Under the pieces are notes generated by a model, which did not search any database, had not been told where the DNA came from, and was given only the letters and a program-made list of their open reading frames with translations. The position numbers and the translations under genes were made by a program. Positions 1-7,544 of a stretch of 54,681 bases of DNA are shown here, piece after piece. Source of the stretch: Defluviimonas salinarum (GTDB lineage: Bacteria; Pseudomonadota; Alphaproteobacteria; Rhodobacterales; Rhodobacteraceae). Each line of letters opens with the position of its first letter. Within the stretch, counting starts at the first letter, position 1. The stretch lies in the NCBI RefSeq assembly GCF_026013545.1, contig NZ_JAPDOG010000026.1:1-54681 (forward strand), given 5' to 3'.

Positions 1-109
1 GCGACCACACAGTGCTCTGGGCTACCGTCCGCCGGCTCCTGAAACCATCGTCCCGATAGACCAAAGGCCGATCATGCACTAACACTCAAAACGGACCACT
101 CAGGTGGGG
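1..109. mobile_element. Probable right end of an IS3-family element (entering from outside the window)
   Basis: No coding region is visible here. Positions 93-109 (GGACCACTCAGGTGGGG) closely match positions 3360-3377, which lie directly upstream of an IS3-type orfA stump and so mark an insertion-sequence end. The two copies have the same orientation on the plus strand, so this copy would close an element lying to the left of base 109. The identification rests only on that short match. Confidence 0.35.
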
Positions 110-201
110 CGGGGCAGGTGCTACGCTTTGCCGCAAACGCGTGCCAAGGAGGGCCGCGCGCGCTACGGAATCGTCTGTGTGGCTGAAGAATATCTACCAG
201 A

Positions 202-588
202 TCATCTCAGGTTCCACATCTGCCGCTTGATCAGCCAGTCTCCTGACGGCTGACGTTCCAGAAGCCAGGCTTTGGTCGCCCTGAACGACCTGATCTCGCC
301 GGTGCCATGCGCGACGGTCTTCACTGCCGCCTCAGCGAAGCCAAAAACGCGGTTGTCGGCGAGGTGGAGCGCGTCTATCGGGTGCGAGTTGCATGTAAAC
401 CGGGCCTTGTCATAGTCTGCCTGCTCTCCGCGAGCGATCTCGTCCGGGCCGCGTTCCGGTTCGGACCCTGGCGGAACACGGATCGCGTCAGCGCAGAACA
501 GCTGCCGGTAGGCGGCGGAGTCATTGGCGGTGACGGCCGAACTGTAGCGCTCGCACATGGTCTCGACGATTTCCATAGCATCGATCAT
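202..588 (-). CDS. SnoaL-like / NTF2-fold protein (DUF4440 type)
   Basis: A 128-residue protein starting at the ATG at 588, with GGAGG a few bases upstream. Sequence pattern and length fit the small cone-shaped NTF2/SnoaL fold: an N-terminal helix (METMCERYSSAV-like), an alternating beta-rich middle, and the C-terminal pattern W-L-E-R...G-D-W-L-I-K-R. Members are used as ketosteroid-isomerase-like enzymes, polyketide cyclases or ligand carriers; the substrate cannot be read from sequence. It is divergent from an HxlR-type regulator that carries a sterol-carrier-like domain, so both may respond to the same small hydrophobic compound (inference). The longer open frame upstream of 588 is a shadow of the regulator gene. 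Confidence 0.65.
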   Translation of the reverse strand: MIDAMEIVETMCERYSSAVTANDSAAYRQLFCADAIRVPPGSEPERGPDEIARGEQADYDKARFTCNSHPIDALHLADNRVFGFAEAAVKTVAHGTGEIRSFRATKAWLLERQPSGDWLIKRQMWNLR

Positions 589-656
589 TCTTCGTCCTCC
601 GTAAGAGTGTAGACGAAAGATCACTCGCCGGCCCCCGCCCGACCAGTCACGAGATT

Positions 657-676
657 GTAGTGCCGCCGGTACACTT
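657..676. promoter_or_regulatory. Candidate operator between SnoaL-like and HxlR genes
   Basis: In the 144-base divergent spacer, AGTG at 659-662 and CACT at 672-675 form an inverted pair with a GC-rich core. HxlR-type regulators usually bind such short palindromes in the divergent promoter of their target. The match is short and no clear -35/-10 pair was recognised. Confidence 0.25.
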
Positions 677-732
677 TGTGGACTGGCTGCCTGGCGTATT
701 CGCGGGTACCTTTGGCAGACGGAGGACCGGAA

Positions 733-1416
733 ATGGCGGAAAAGAGCTACAGCCTGTTCTGTCCGCTTGCCATGGCTTGCGAGATCATCGAGCCGCGCTG
801 GACATTGTTGATCTTGGCAGAGATGTGGGACGGCTCGACCCGCTTCAACGAGATCCGGCGCGGTGTTCCTGGTATCTCGCCGACGCTCCTGTCGCGACGG
901 TTGAAGGAAATGGAGGCCAACGGCCTCGTCGAGCGCATCGAAGATCGAGCTAAGGCTACGGTCGACTACGTCCGCACGCCTTTGGCGACCGAACTCGAAG
1001 ATGCAATGACGTGTCTGGGCGACTGGGCCTATCGCAATATCCGGGCGTCCGTCGTGCTCGGAGAGCCCAATCCCGATTATCTGATGTGGCAGCTGCGTCG
1101 CACGATTGACCCCGTGCAGCTTCCCCGCCGACGGATTGTGATCCGGTTCCATTTCACCGATCTGACGGAGGAGGTGGCGAGTTACTGGATGGTGGCCAAG
1201 CCCGGCGTGGATGTAGATCTGTGCATGTCAGATCCGGGATTCGAGGTTGATCTCTTCATCGAGGCCGAGGTCAAGGCACTGACCTCGGCGTGGATGGGAT
1301 ACTCAGCACTTGAAACCGAAATCGCCAATGATCGCATTTACGTCAGTGGCGATCCCATCCTGATACGGTCGGTCGATCGGTGGCTTGGGTTATGTCCCTA
1401 CGCGGAAGCCGGGTGA
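733..1416 (+). CDS. HxlR-type winged-helix regulator with C-terminal SCP2-like domain
   Basis: A 227-residue cytoplasmic protein. Residues about 8-95 are an HxlR winged helix: the opening C-P-L-A-M-A-C-E-I-I-E-P-R-W-T-L-L-I-L, the F-N-E-I-R-R-G-V-P-G-I-S-P motif, the recognition helix T-L-L-S-R-R-L-K-E-M, and the wing G-L-V-E-R. The second half resembles a sterol-carrier (SCP2-like) ligand pocket, common in this subgroup, so it may sense a hydrophobic ligand. I chose ATG 733 because GGAGGA at 721-726 is well spaced and the first residues (MAEKSYSLFCPLAMA) match the usual HxlR start. It is divergent from the SnoaL-like gene and probably controls it and itself. Confidence 0.85.
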   Translation: MAEKSYSLFCPLAMACEIIEPRWTLLILAEMWDGSTRFNEIRRGVPGISPTLLSRRLKEMEANGLVERIEDRAKATVDYVRTPLATELEDAMTCLGDWAYRNIRASVVLGEPNPDYLMWQLRRTIDPVQLPRRRIVIRFHFTDLTEEVASYWMVAKPGVDVDLCMSDPGFEVDLFIEAEVKALTSAWMGYSALETEIANDRIYVSGDPILIRSVDRWLGLCPYAEAG

Positions 1417-1484
1417 CCCCTTCAAGGTCGCAGCGGCCGGCACAAACGCTTACGGTCAGAGTCCGTCAAAGGTTCGGACAAACG

Positions 1485-2315
1485 TTAACGTGGAAACACG
1501 CTGAACTCAACAAGTCCGGTATTTCCACCCGTGCTTTCAACCACGTCTAGGCGGAGGGTTCTAGTTTCGGTGAGCAGTGGAAATCGGTGTGCTTCCTTCG
1601 TATCCGGAAGTACGAAGGGACCATGTTTGTGATCTGCATCGTCAGTCAACGTGAAGCTGGCAATTCGCGACGTGCCGTCGGCCATGGAGCGCGACCAGAT
1701 CGCCACCTCGCCTATGCGAGCCGTTTTGCTTAACTCGATCTCGATAAACGCCCCGTCGCCGTCGCCGTTCGAGGACCACGCGGTAGCGCGGTTGCCGTCA
1801 ATCGCAGCGTTTGCACCCCATGCTCCGTCATTCGCCGCGCCGCCGAAGTTGCTGCTGACTGAACGGATCCGCGCGCCTTCCGAAAGGTCGGCCAGATTCG
1901 GTTGCGCAGCGGCCTGTTGCAGCGTTCTGAAGCTGCGCACATCGCCGACATAGAGTTTTCCATCGTGCCCAGTGCCCTGGACACGATAGAAATACTCGGT
2001 GTCCGGCGTTAGACCCGATAAGACCGGATGGTGATCGCTGTGCGCGCCGCCATTCATGTCATCGTCAACCGCAATGCGCCCAAAGTCGGGGCTCTCCCCG
2101 AAGACAACGGAACACGCCAAAGGCTGCGAGGAACGGAACACAATGATCGCCTCGATCGCGGTTACCTCGCTTACCTCGGGCAATGCGCCGCCGGCGACCT
2201 CGTCGATGGAATACGCCGAGATCATAATTGAAGCAGCCCACGCGGGCAGGGCGAACGCCCCGACCAAGAGCATCGCGGGCAACATCGATCGCATCGGTTC
2301 AGATTTTCTCTTCAT
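1485..2315 (-). CDS. Secreted fibronectin-III / discoidin-like (F5/8 type C) protein
   Basis: About 276 residues from the start chosen here; an in-frame ATG at 2342 is an alternative. The N-terminus is a signal peptide: basic MKRKSEPMRSM, a hydrophobic core and the cleavage-like A-L-P-A-W-A. Residues about 45-140 look like a fibronectin-III module of the purple-acid-phosphatase N-terminal kind (...LSGLTPDTEYFYRV..., ...VRSFRT). The C-terminal 140 residues resemble a galactose-binding discoidin domain (N-A-A-I-D-G-N-R-A-T-A-W-S-S, ...L-R-L-D-V-V). No catalytic domain is visible, so a surface-binding or matrix role is inferred. It lies 75 bases downstream of another secreted-protein gene on the same strand and may be co-transcribed with it. 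Confidence 0.65.
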   Translation of the reverse strand: MKRKSEPMRSMLPAMLLVGAFALPAWAASIMISAYSIDEVAGGALPEVSEVTAIEAIIVFRSSQPLACSVVFGESPDFGRIAVDDDMNGGAHSDHHPVLSGLTPDTEYFYRVQGTGHDGKLYVGDVRSFRTLQQAAAQPNLADLSEGARIRSVSSNFGGAANDGAWGANAAIDGNRATAWSSNGDGDGAFIEIELSKTARIGEVAIWSRSMADGTSRIASFTLTDDADHKHGPFVLPDTKEAHRFPLLTETRTLRLDVVESTGGNTGLVEFSVFPR

Positions 2316-2417
2316 GTCAGGTGAGCGTTTAACCTTCGTCATCGGGACGGAAGCGTCGGCATCCGCCCCGTTTTCATTGTGCCCGTCCGCTCCGCATCGG
2401 AAGTAACCCGCTATGCC

Positions 2418-3068
2418 TCACATCGTTGGCTTGAAAACCGTGAACTGCAGGTCTTCGCAGGGCGCGTTCGGCCAGTTTTCGTCGCAGCCACCGGCAAATG
2501 AGTTGACGGCCGCATTCTGTTCGTCAGGTGCGACCTTGCCGTGTGTGCGGATTACCGAGTGAACTTCCGCCTTATGCGGATCTAGCAAACCCGGCCCGCC
2601 TAGTGCCTCCGTCGTGTCTCCCACCGGTAGGTGGCCGCGGAAGTTGGCCATACCGCCCTCGGGTATGATGAGGCCATCGGCGCGCAGAACTGATATTTTG
2701 GCTGCTTCCCACGCCTCAGGATTGATCGGAACGGATCCGTCCTGGCTGTCTGCGATATTGCCATCTGCGTCCATCATCAGCACATCGTTCTCGCCGCACT
2801 CGTCGTCCGAGCACATCGAGGGTTCGTTGAACACGACCCACCACATGGTCACAGCGTGGCCCGGCGCCAACTCGTGTGTATCCACCGACAAGTAGACGCC
2901 GTTGTCCATCCGTGTAAGCGTGCCCTTGGCTCCATCCACAACGGACAAGTCTGAGAACCGATGTACGGTAGTTTCTTGGGTTTCTTGGCTCATGTCGCCA
3001 GCGAAAGCCGCTCCGAATGCCAGTGCAGCGATCGGAAGCAGCATTGATGTCGTCGTTGCCGATTTCAT
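2418..3068 (-). CDS. Secreted protein of unknown function
   Basis: About 216 residues from ATG 3068, preceded by a G-rich stretch (GTGGGGGTCAC) acting as ribosome site. The first 23 residues are a signal peptide (MKSATTTSMLLPIAALAFGAAFAG). The mature part has the pattern G-H-A-V-T-M-W-W-V-V-F-N-E-P-S-M-C, paired cysteines, and a C-terminal H-S-V-I-R-T-H-G-K plus C-D-E-N-W. I recall this as a widespread uncharacterised exported family in proteobacteria, without a known role. The cysteines fit disulphides in the periplasm. The upstream extension of the frame to 3122 lacks a ribosome site and is unlikely. Confidence 0.6.
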   Translation of the reverse strand: MKSATTTSMLLPIAALAFGAAFAGDMSQETQETTVHRFSDLSVVDGAKGTLTRMDNGVYLSVDTHELAPGHAVTMWWVVFNEPSMCSDDECGENDVLMMDADGNIADSQDGSVPINPEAWEAAKISVLRADGLIIPEGGMANFRGHLPVGDTTEALGGPGLLDPHKAEVHSVIRTHGKVAPDEQNAAVNSFAGGCDENWPNAPCEDLQFTVFKPTM

Positions 3069-3217
3069 AATTGTGACCCCCACTTCATATCGGATTGCCA
3101 AAGCTGCCCGATCGGGCCCCAAGGGCGAAGTATATCACGCGCGCTCGATGCTCGGCCCAATCTCACGGACTTGTGAGAAAATAGCGAGTTCGGAGCAAGT
3201 CGTTCCGATAGTGACCA

Positions 3218-3378
3218 TATGCGCACCTCTCGGATCGCATCCACCCGCGCCATGCCTCGCCCGACGAGCACCTCAACCTGCCGCAGCTTCGTAACGATCT
3301 CTTCCGGCTTGTGTCGCTTGTTGCCCATTACTGATCCTCCGTTTCCTAACCATAGCGGTGGACCAATTCAGATGGGGA
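3218..3378 (-). mobile_element. IS3-family stump: terminal repeat plus first 37 codons of orfA
   Basis: Reading leftwards from ATG 3328, the first 37 codons ([20 protein letters not shown]..., ...DAIREVRI) are a typical IS3-family OrfA N-terminus (helix-turn-helix transposase_8). Homology stops after R-I, where YYRW... would be expected, and the frame runs on into unrelated sequence. Positions 3360-3377 hold the presumed terminal repeat, a near copy of 93-109. Everything beyond codon 37 of the element has been lost. Confidence 0.6.
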
Positions 3379-3384
3379 GGCTCA

Positions 3385-3468
3385 ATGCGGCAGACCGGGA
3401 TCGACATGAACCTCAAGTACAAGGAAACCTCGACCGGCGGGCTCGCGGTCAACCTGCCGGAATGCTGA
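3385..3468 (+). pseudogene. sdaA: 3' stump of L-serine ammonia-lyase gene
   Basis: An open stretch of 28 codons ending at TGA 3466-3468 encodes [27 protein letters not shown]. This is the signature C-terminus of iron-sulphur L-serine dehydratases (K-Y-K-E-T-S-x-G-G-L-A-V-N-x-x-x-C), whose terminal cysteine is part of the family's cluster chemistry. The rest of the gene, normally about 450 codons, is missing: immediately upstream is the IS3 end at 3360-3377. The element insertion and a deletion apparently removed the body of the gene. The stump cannot make an enzyme. Confidence 0.6.
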
Positions 3469-3478
3469 GGATCCGGCC

Positions 3479-3496
3479 CCGGCGGCGCGCCGCCGG
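3479..3496. terminator. Perfect GC palindrome, likely bidirectional terminator
   Basis: An 18-base perfect palindrome (CCGGCGGCG and its complement) lies between the serine-lyase stump and the 3' end of the LysR gene. It has no T tract, but in high-GC alphaproteobacteria such hairpins in convergent spacers usually end transcription in both directions. Confidence 0.45.
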
Positions 3497-3501
3497 CCCG
3501 G

Positions 3502-4395
3502 TCAGGACAGGCAGTGGATCAGGTCGTCGACGAACTGCCGGGCGACCATGGGCAGGTCGGGCTGCATCCGGCAGGCGATGTAGAACTGCGAGCGCCAGCC
3601 GAGCCCGGGCAGGCTCAGCGCCCGCATCTCGCCGCGTTCCACCCATTTCCGGGCGAAGTGGACCGGCAGGAACCCGAGGAACGACCCGCTGCGGATGAGC
3701 ACCACCTGCGCCTCCATATTGGAAACCATCGCGGTCGCGACGGGATCCGGCAGCGCGGCCAGTTCGCTCCTTTGCAGATAGGGCCGCAGGGTCATCGGAT
3801 AGGCGGCGATCGCCGCAAGCGTTAGCTCGTCGGGATCGGCGGAGAAGAGCGGGTGCCCCCGGCCGCAGTAGAGGACATGTTCCTCGACATAGACCGGCGT
3901 GTAGCTGATGTTCGGCTGCCGGCTGGGAAAGGGGCCGATGGCGACATGGGTGTCGCCGGTCCGCAGGCCCTTGCCCAGAAGTTCGGGAGTGCCGACGTCG
4001 AGGCTCAGCCGGACCTGATGCTCGCGGGAAAAGAACCGGTGGATGGCCTCGTGGACCGGCAGGTCCGGATTGTCGGCCTCGCTGTCGACGATTCCGACCC
4101 TCAGATGGCCCGTCAGGATCTTCCGCAGCGCACCGAGATTGGCTTCGCAATCGTCCACCGAAACAAGCATGCGCTTTGCCTCGCGGTAGACCTCCTCGCC
4201 CTTCTCGGTCAGGGCGAAGCCGGCGCGTCCGCGCTGGCAGAGGCTGAACCCCAGAGCGGTTTCGAGATCACGCATATGGGTCGAGATCACCGTCTGCCCG
4301 GCGCCGATGATCTCCTGCGCCCCGCCGTATCCGCCGTGTTCCACGACGGCGCAGAACGTCCGCAGGTTCCGCAATGTGTAGTCGCTGACGCGCAT
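3502..4395 (-). CDS. LysR-family regulator of the TRAP/ureohydrolase operon
   Basis: A 297-residue LysR-type regulator. Residues 1-65 are the winged helix (L-R-N-L-R-T-F-C-A-V-V-E-H-G-G, Q-T-V-I-S-T-H-M-R-D-L-E, F-x-L-T-E-K-G); about 90-295 is the periplasmic-binding-like effector domain. The start at 4395 (MRVSDYTL) has GAAGGCGG just upstream. The alternative ATG at 4434 would put the palindromic operator inside the coding region, so I rejected it. The gene is divergent from dctP and most likely activates the transporter and ureohydrolase genes in response to their substrate. Two substitutions in the recognition helix region (G-Y-G-G-A-Q, V-I-S-T-H) are unusual but leave the fold intact. Confidence 0.85.
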   Translation of the reverse strand: MRVSDYTLRNLRTFCAVVEHGGYGGAQEIIGAGQTVISTHMRDLETALGFSLCQRGRAGFALTEKGEEVYREAKRMLVSVDDCEANLGALRKILTGHLRVGIVDSEADNPDLPVHEAIHRFFSREHQVRLSLDVGTPELLGKGLRTGDTHVAIGPFPSRQPNISYTPVYVEEHVLYCGRGHPLFSADPDELTLAAIAAYPMTLRPYLQRSELAALPDPVATAMVSNMEAQVVLIRSGSFLGFLPVHFARKWVERGEMRALSLPGLGWRSQFYIACRMQPDLPMVARQFVDDLIHCLS

Positions 4396-4418
4396 CGGTT
4401 CCGCCTTCGATCCGCAAG

Positions 4419-4459
4419 TTACTTCAAAAAACATGAAGTGAACAACTCAAACTTATGAT
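4419..4459. promoter_or_regulatory. LysR-type operator and dctP promoter
   Basis: ACTTCA (4421-4426) and TGAAGT (4434-4439) form a perfect inverted repeat with a 7-base spacer, the T-N11-A layout typical of LysR sites. A good -10 box, TATGAT, lies at 4454-4459, and the position of its -35 box is occupied by the right half-site with no -35 match. This is the arrangement of an activator-dependent promoter, and the site also lies just upstream of the LysR start, fitting autorepression. Confidence 0.6.
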
Positions 4460-4543
4460 TTTTGGCGGCTTACCGAGCTGCAACAAGGGGGCGGGCGCCA
4501 ATCGTCGAGGAGCGAATCCGGCGTCAAACGTGGAGGAACCCCT

Positions 4544-5554
4544 ATGAAAACTGGAACTTTCAGAACGTCGGCGCTCGCCGGTGTCATCGGCATGATGCTG
4601 GCCGGCATCGCCGGGGCCGAGGAATGGAAATTCGCGATCGAAGAGATCCCCGGCTCGATCATGGACAGCTACGCGCAGGAATTCAAAAGCCGCGTCGAGT
4701 CCGCGACCGGCGGCGAGGTCACCGTGACGATCTACCCGCTCGGCGCGCTCGGCTCTCCGACGGAGGTGGCCGAACAGACCGCCGACGGCGTGGTCCAGCT
4801 CTCCAACCTTTCGATCGGCAATCTCGGCACGATCGTGCCGGAGAGCCAGATCTTTCTCGCCCCCTACATCCTGCCGAGCGACAGCGCGACGCTCAACGAG
4901 GTGCTGGCGACGAGCCCGACCATCCACGGCGAGCTGGCCGAGGATTTCGCGGCCAAGGGGCTGAGGCTCGGCGCGCTGTACAGCGAGGGGCCGCAGGTCT
5001 GGACGACCCGCAAGGAGATCCGTGCGCCCGACGATCTGTCGAACTTCAAGATGCGGGTGATGGTGTCGCCGCTCCTGCTGAAGGCGTACGAGGATCTCGG
5101 CGCCAGCCCGACGCCGGTGCCCTTCGGCGAGGTCTACGGCGCGCTGCAGCTCGGTCAGGTTGACGGCCAGGTCAATCCGGTCCCGACGATCGAGGAGATG
5201 AAGTTCTACGAGGTGACCGATTACCTGATCTGGGCCGGCGAGCAGGACCTGATCACGGCCGTGATGGCCAGCGACGACTGGTACCAGACGCTTCCGGCGG
5301 ACCGTCAGGCGCTGATCGACCAGACCTTCGCCGAGTTGAACGACTTCATCCCGCCGGTTGTCGAGGCCTTCAACAAGGAGCGGCTGGACAGGATCAAGGC
5401 GGCAAAGCCGGGTATCCAGACGATCGAGCTCACCGAAGCGGAGCGCGCCGTGTTCCGCGAGCGGTCGCTAGCCACCCAGGCGGCCGTGGGCGAGATCGTG
5501 GGGGCGCGCGGCGCGGAACTCCTGACTGCGCTCCAGGCCGAAATCGGCGGGTGA
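4544..5554 (+). CDS. dctP: TRAP transporter substrate-binding protein, DctP family
   Basis: A 336-residue periplasmic binding protein. Residues 1-25 are a signal peptide (MKTGTFRTSALAGVIGMMLAGIAGAEE). The mature part shows the DctP signature: hydrophobic opening strand, Y-P-L-G-A-L-G-S-P-T-E-V-A-E-Q, and around residues 165-215 the K-M-R-V-M-V-S-P...F-G-E-V-Y-G-A-L-Q-L-G-Q-V-D-G-Q stretch, whose arginine normally grips the substrate carboxylate. ATG 4544 follows GTGGAGGAA. First gene of dctPQM plus a ureohydrolase. The usual substrates are organic acids; here a guanidino acid such as guanidinobutyrate or guanidinopropionate is suggested by the downstream enzyme (inference). Confidence 0.9.
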   Translation: MKTGTFRTSALAGVIGMMLAGIAGAEEWKFAIEEIPGSIMDSYAQEFKSRVESATGGEVTVTIYPLGALGSPTEVAEQTADGVVQLSNLSIGNLGTIVPESQIFLAPYILPSDSATLNEVLATSPTIHGELAEDFAAKGLRLGALYSEGPQVWTTRKEIRAPDDLSNFKMRVMVSPLLLKAYEDLGASPTPVPFGEVYGALQLGQVDGQVNPVPTIEEMKFYEVTDYLIWAGEQDLITAVMASDDWYQTLPADRQALIDQTFAELNDFIPPVVEAFNKERLDRIKAAKPGIQTIELTEAERAVFRERSLATQAAVGEIVGARGAELLTALQAEIGG

Positions 5555-5561
5555 AGATCCT

Positions 5562-5590
5562 CCCCCCGGCGGCGTCAGGCCGGCGGGGGG
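5562..5590 (+). promoter_or_regulatory. Strong intercistronic hairpin between dctP and dctQ
   Basis: Arms 5562-5573 and 5579-5590 pair at 11 of 12 positions around a 5-base loop. There is no T tract. In TRAP operons such hairpins lower expression of the membrane genes or stabilise the binding-protein message, giving an excess of DctP over DctQM. Confidence 0.5.
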
Positions 5591-5615
5591 TGTTCCTGTC
5601 CGGGAGGAGGATGTC

Positions 5616-6230
5616 ATGGAACAGCGAGTACACGAAAACCGCGGCGCGCTGGTGCGCCTCGACGACGCCGTCGCGTGGGCCGAGGCCGCGGTCGTCGGAC
5701 TCTCGATGGTGGTGATGGCCGTCAACACGATCGCCAATGTGCTTGGGCGCTACGTCTTCGCCCACAGCATCTACTTTTCCGAGGAACTGAACGAGATCCT
5801 GATGGTCACGGTGACCTTCGTGGGTCTTGGATACGTGACCCGCAAGGGCCGCCATATCCGCATGTCCGCGGTCTATGACATGGTGCCCGCCGGCTTGCGC
5901 CGGTGGCTCATGGTCGTCATCGCGGTGTCGACCGCCGCCGCCATGTTCCTGCTGGCCTGGCACGCCTTCGAATACGTGCAGAAGGTCGCCGCGCGGGGCC
6001 GTCTGACGCCGTCCATGCAGATCCCGCTCTGGATCGGCTATGTCGGCGTCGTGGCCGGCTTTCTCCTGTCCGGGGTGCAGTTCGCCCTGGCGGCCTGGGC
6101 GAATGTCGCGAACCGGACCGCTGTGTGGATCGCGCTGCGCGAAACGGACGATTACGAGGACCCCGAGCTTGCCGAACTCCTCGCCCATCACGCCACCGAC
6201 GGTTCCGCCGAGCCGAACGCAGGAGCCTGA
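5616..6230 (+). CDS. dctQ: TRAP transporter small permease, DctQ family
   Basis: A 204-residue inner-membrane protein with the four helices of DctQ: about residues 22-42, 55-75 (S-E-E-L-N-E-I-L-M-V-T-V-T-F), 98-118 and 138-160. The motif G-R-Y-V-F...S-I-Y-F-S-E-E-L followed by G-x-x-x-R-K-G-R-H-I-R is characteristic of the family. ATG 5616 is preceded by GGAGGAGG. It has a charged C-terminal tail of about 40 residues rich in Asp/Glu, somewhat longer than usual. It forms the membrane unit with DctM, encoded 4 bases downstream. Confidence 0.88.
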   Translation: MEQRVHENRGALVRLDDAVAWAEAAVVGLSMVVMAVNTIANVLGRYVFAHSIYFSEELNEILMVTVTFVGLGYVTRKGRHIRMSAVYDMVPAGLRRWLMVVIAVSTAAAMFLLAWHAFEYVQKVAARGRLTPSMQIPLWIGYVGVVAGFLLSGVQFALAAWANVANRTAVWIALRETDDYEDPELAELLAHHATDGSAEPNAGA

Positions 6231-6233
6231 TCC

Positions 6234-7514
6234 ATGACCCTCATGATGCTGACCGTCATGTGCCTGCTGCTGATCGCAGGCTACCCGATGATGATGCCGC
6301 TGCTCGGCGCCACCCTTCTCGCCTTCCTCGTCTATTTCCCCGATCTTTCCCTGCAGCAGGTCGTGCAGCAGATGATCGGCGGGGTGAAGCCTTCCGCGCT
6401 GGTCGCGGTGCCTATGTTTATCCTTGCGGCCGACATCATCACGCGCGGCCATTCCGCTGACCGGCTGGTCGATCTGGTGATGCGCTTCATGGGCCATGTC
6501 CGGGGCGGGCTGGCGATTTCCGTGACCTCCGCCTGCGCTCTGTTCGGCGCGGTCTGCGGCTCGACCCAGGCGACGGTCGTCGCCATCGGCGGGCCGATGC
6601 GGCCGCGCATGCTGCGCGCGGGCTACCGCGACGATTTCGCCATCGGGCTGATCGTGAACGCCGCCGACCTCGCCTATCTGATCCCTCCCTCGATCGGCAT
6701 GATCGTTTATGGCGTTCTCTCGGGCACCTCGATCTCGGAACTCTTCATCGCCGGAATCGGGCCGGGCCTGGTGGTGGTGGCGCTGTTCTCGGCCTGGTGC
6801 TGGGTCGTGGCCTGGAAACAGGAGATCCCGGTCCTGCCGCGCGCCACCTGGGCGGAGCGCCTTGCCGCGGTGCGCGGCGCGGTCTGGCCGCTCGGCTTTC
6901 CGGTGCTCGTCGTCGGGGGCATCTATGGCGGCATCTTCAGCCCGACGGAGGCGGCGGCGGTCTGCGTTCTTTACGCGCTGGTCCTCGAACTCGTCTGCTT
7001 CCGGTCCATCGGCCTCAGGGATGTCTGGGACATCGCGCTCTCGACCGGCGTCATGACCTCGATCGTGTTCATCCTGATCGCGGCGGGTTCGGCGTTTTCC
7101 TGGATCATTTCCTACGCCCAGGTTCCGCAGGCCATCATCGCGGCCGTGGGACTGGACGGGGCCGGGCCGGTCAAGGTGCTGATTGCCGTGAACATCGCCT
7201 TCTTTCTCGGCTGCATGTTCGTCGACTCGATCGTCGTCATGCTGATCCTCGTGCCGCTCTTCGCCCCGCTCGTCGCGAGCGCCGGGCTGGATCCGGTGCT
7301 GATCGGGGTGATCATCACGATGCAGGTCGCCATCGGTGCCGCCACGCCGCCCTTCGGCTGCAACCTCTTCACCGCGGTCGCCGTGTTTCGCCGGCCGTTC
7401 CTCGAGGTGATCCGCGGCGTGCCGCCCTTCCTCCTGATCCTGCTCGCCGTGGCGGTTCTGGTCATGGTTTTCCCGCCGATCGCCCTCGGCCTGCGTGACC
7501 TCGCCTTCCGTTGA
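6234..7514 (+). CDS. dctM: TRAP transporter large permease, DctM family
   Basis: A 426-residue protein of about 12 membrane segments, the usual size for DctM. Family motifs visible: P-M-F-I-L-A-A-D-I-I near residue 60, G-x-x-x-A-A-V-x-A-S-like scaffold replaced by T-S-A-C-A-L-F-G-A-V-C-G-S-T-Q-A-T-V near 100, I-P-P-S-I-x-M-I-V-Y-G near 150, F-S-P-T-E-A-A-A-V near 235, and A-T-P-P-F-G-C-N-L-F near 375. It couples sodium entry to substrate uptake. It starts 3 bases after the dctQ stop, so the two are translated together. Confidence 0.9.
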   Translation: MTLMMLTVMCLLLIAGYPMMMPLLGATLLAFLVYFPDLSLQQVVQQMIGGVKPSALVAVPMFILAADIITRGHSADRLVDLVMRFMGHVRGGLAISVTSACALFGAVCGSTQATVVAIGGPMRPRMLRAGYRDDFAIGLIVNAADLAYLIPPSIGMIVYGVLSGTSISELFIAGIGPGLVVVALFSAWCWVVAWKQEIPVLPRATWAERLAAVRGAVWPLGFPVLVVGGIYGGIFSPTEAAAVCVLYALVLELVCFRSIGLRDVWDIALSTGVMTSIVFILIAAGSAFSWIISYAQVPQAIIAAVGLDGAGPVKVLIAVNIAFFLGCMFVDSIVVMLILVPLFAPLVASAGLDPVLIGVIITMQVAIGAATPPFGCNLFTAVAVFRRPFLEVIRGVPPFLLILLAVAVLVMVFPPIALGLRDLAFR

Positions 7515-7544
7515 CCCATTGACCCTTTTACAAGGAGTGACGAC

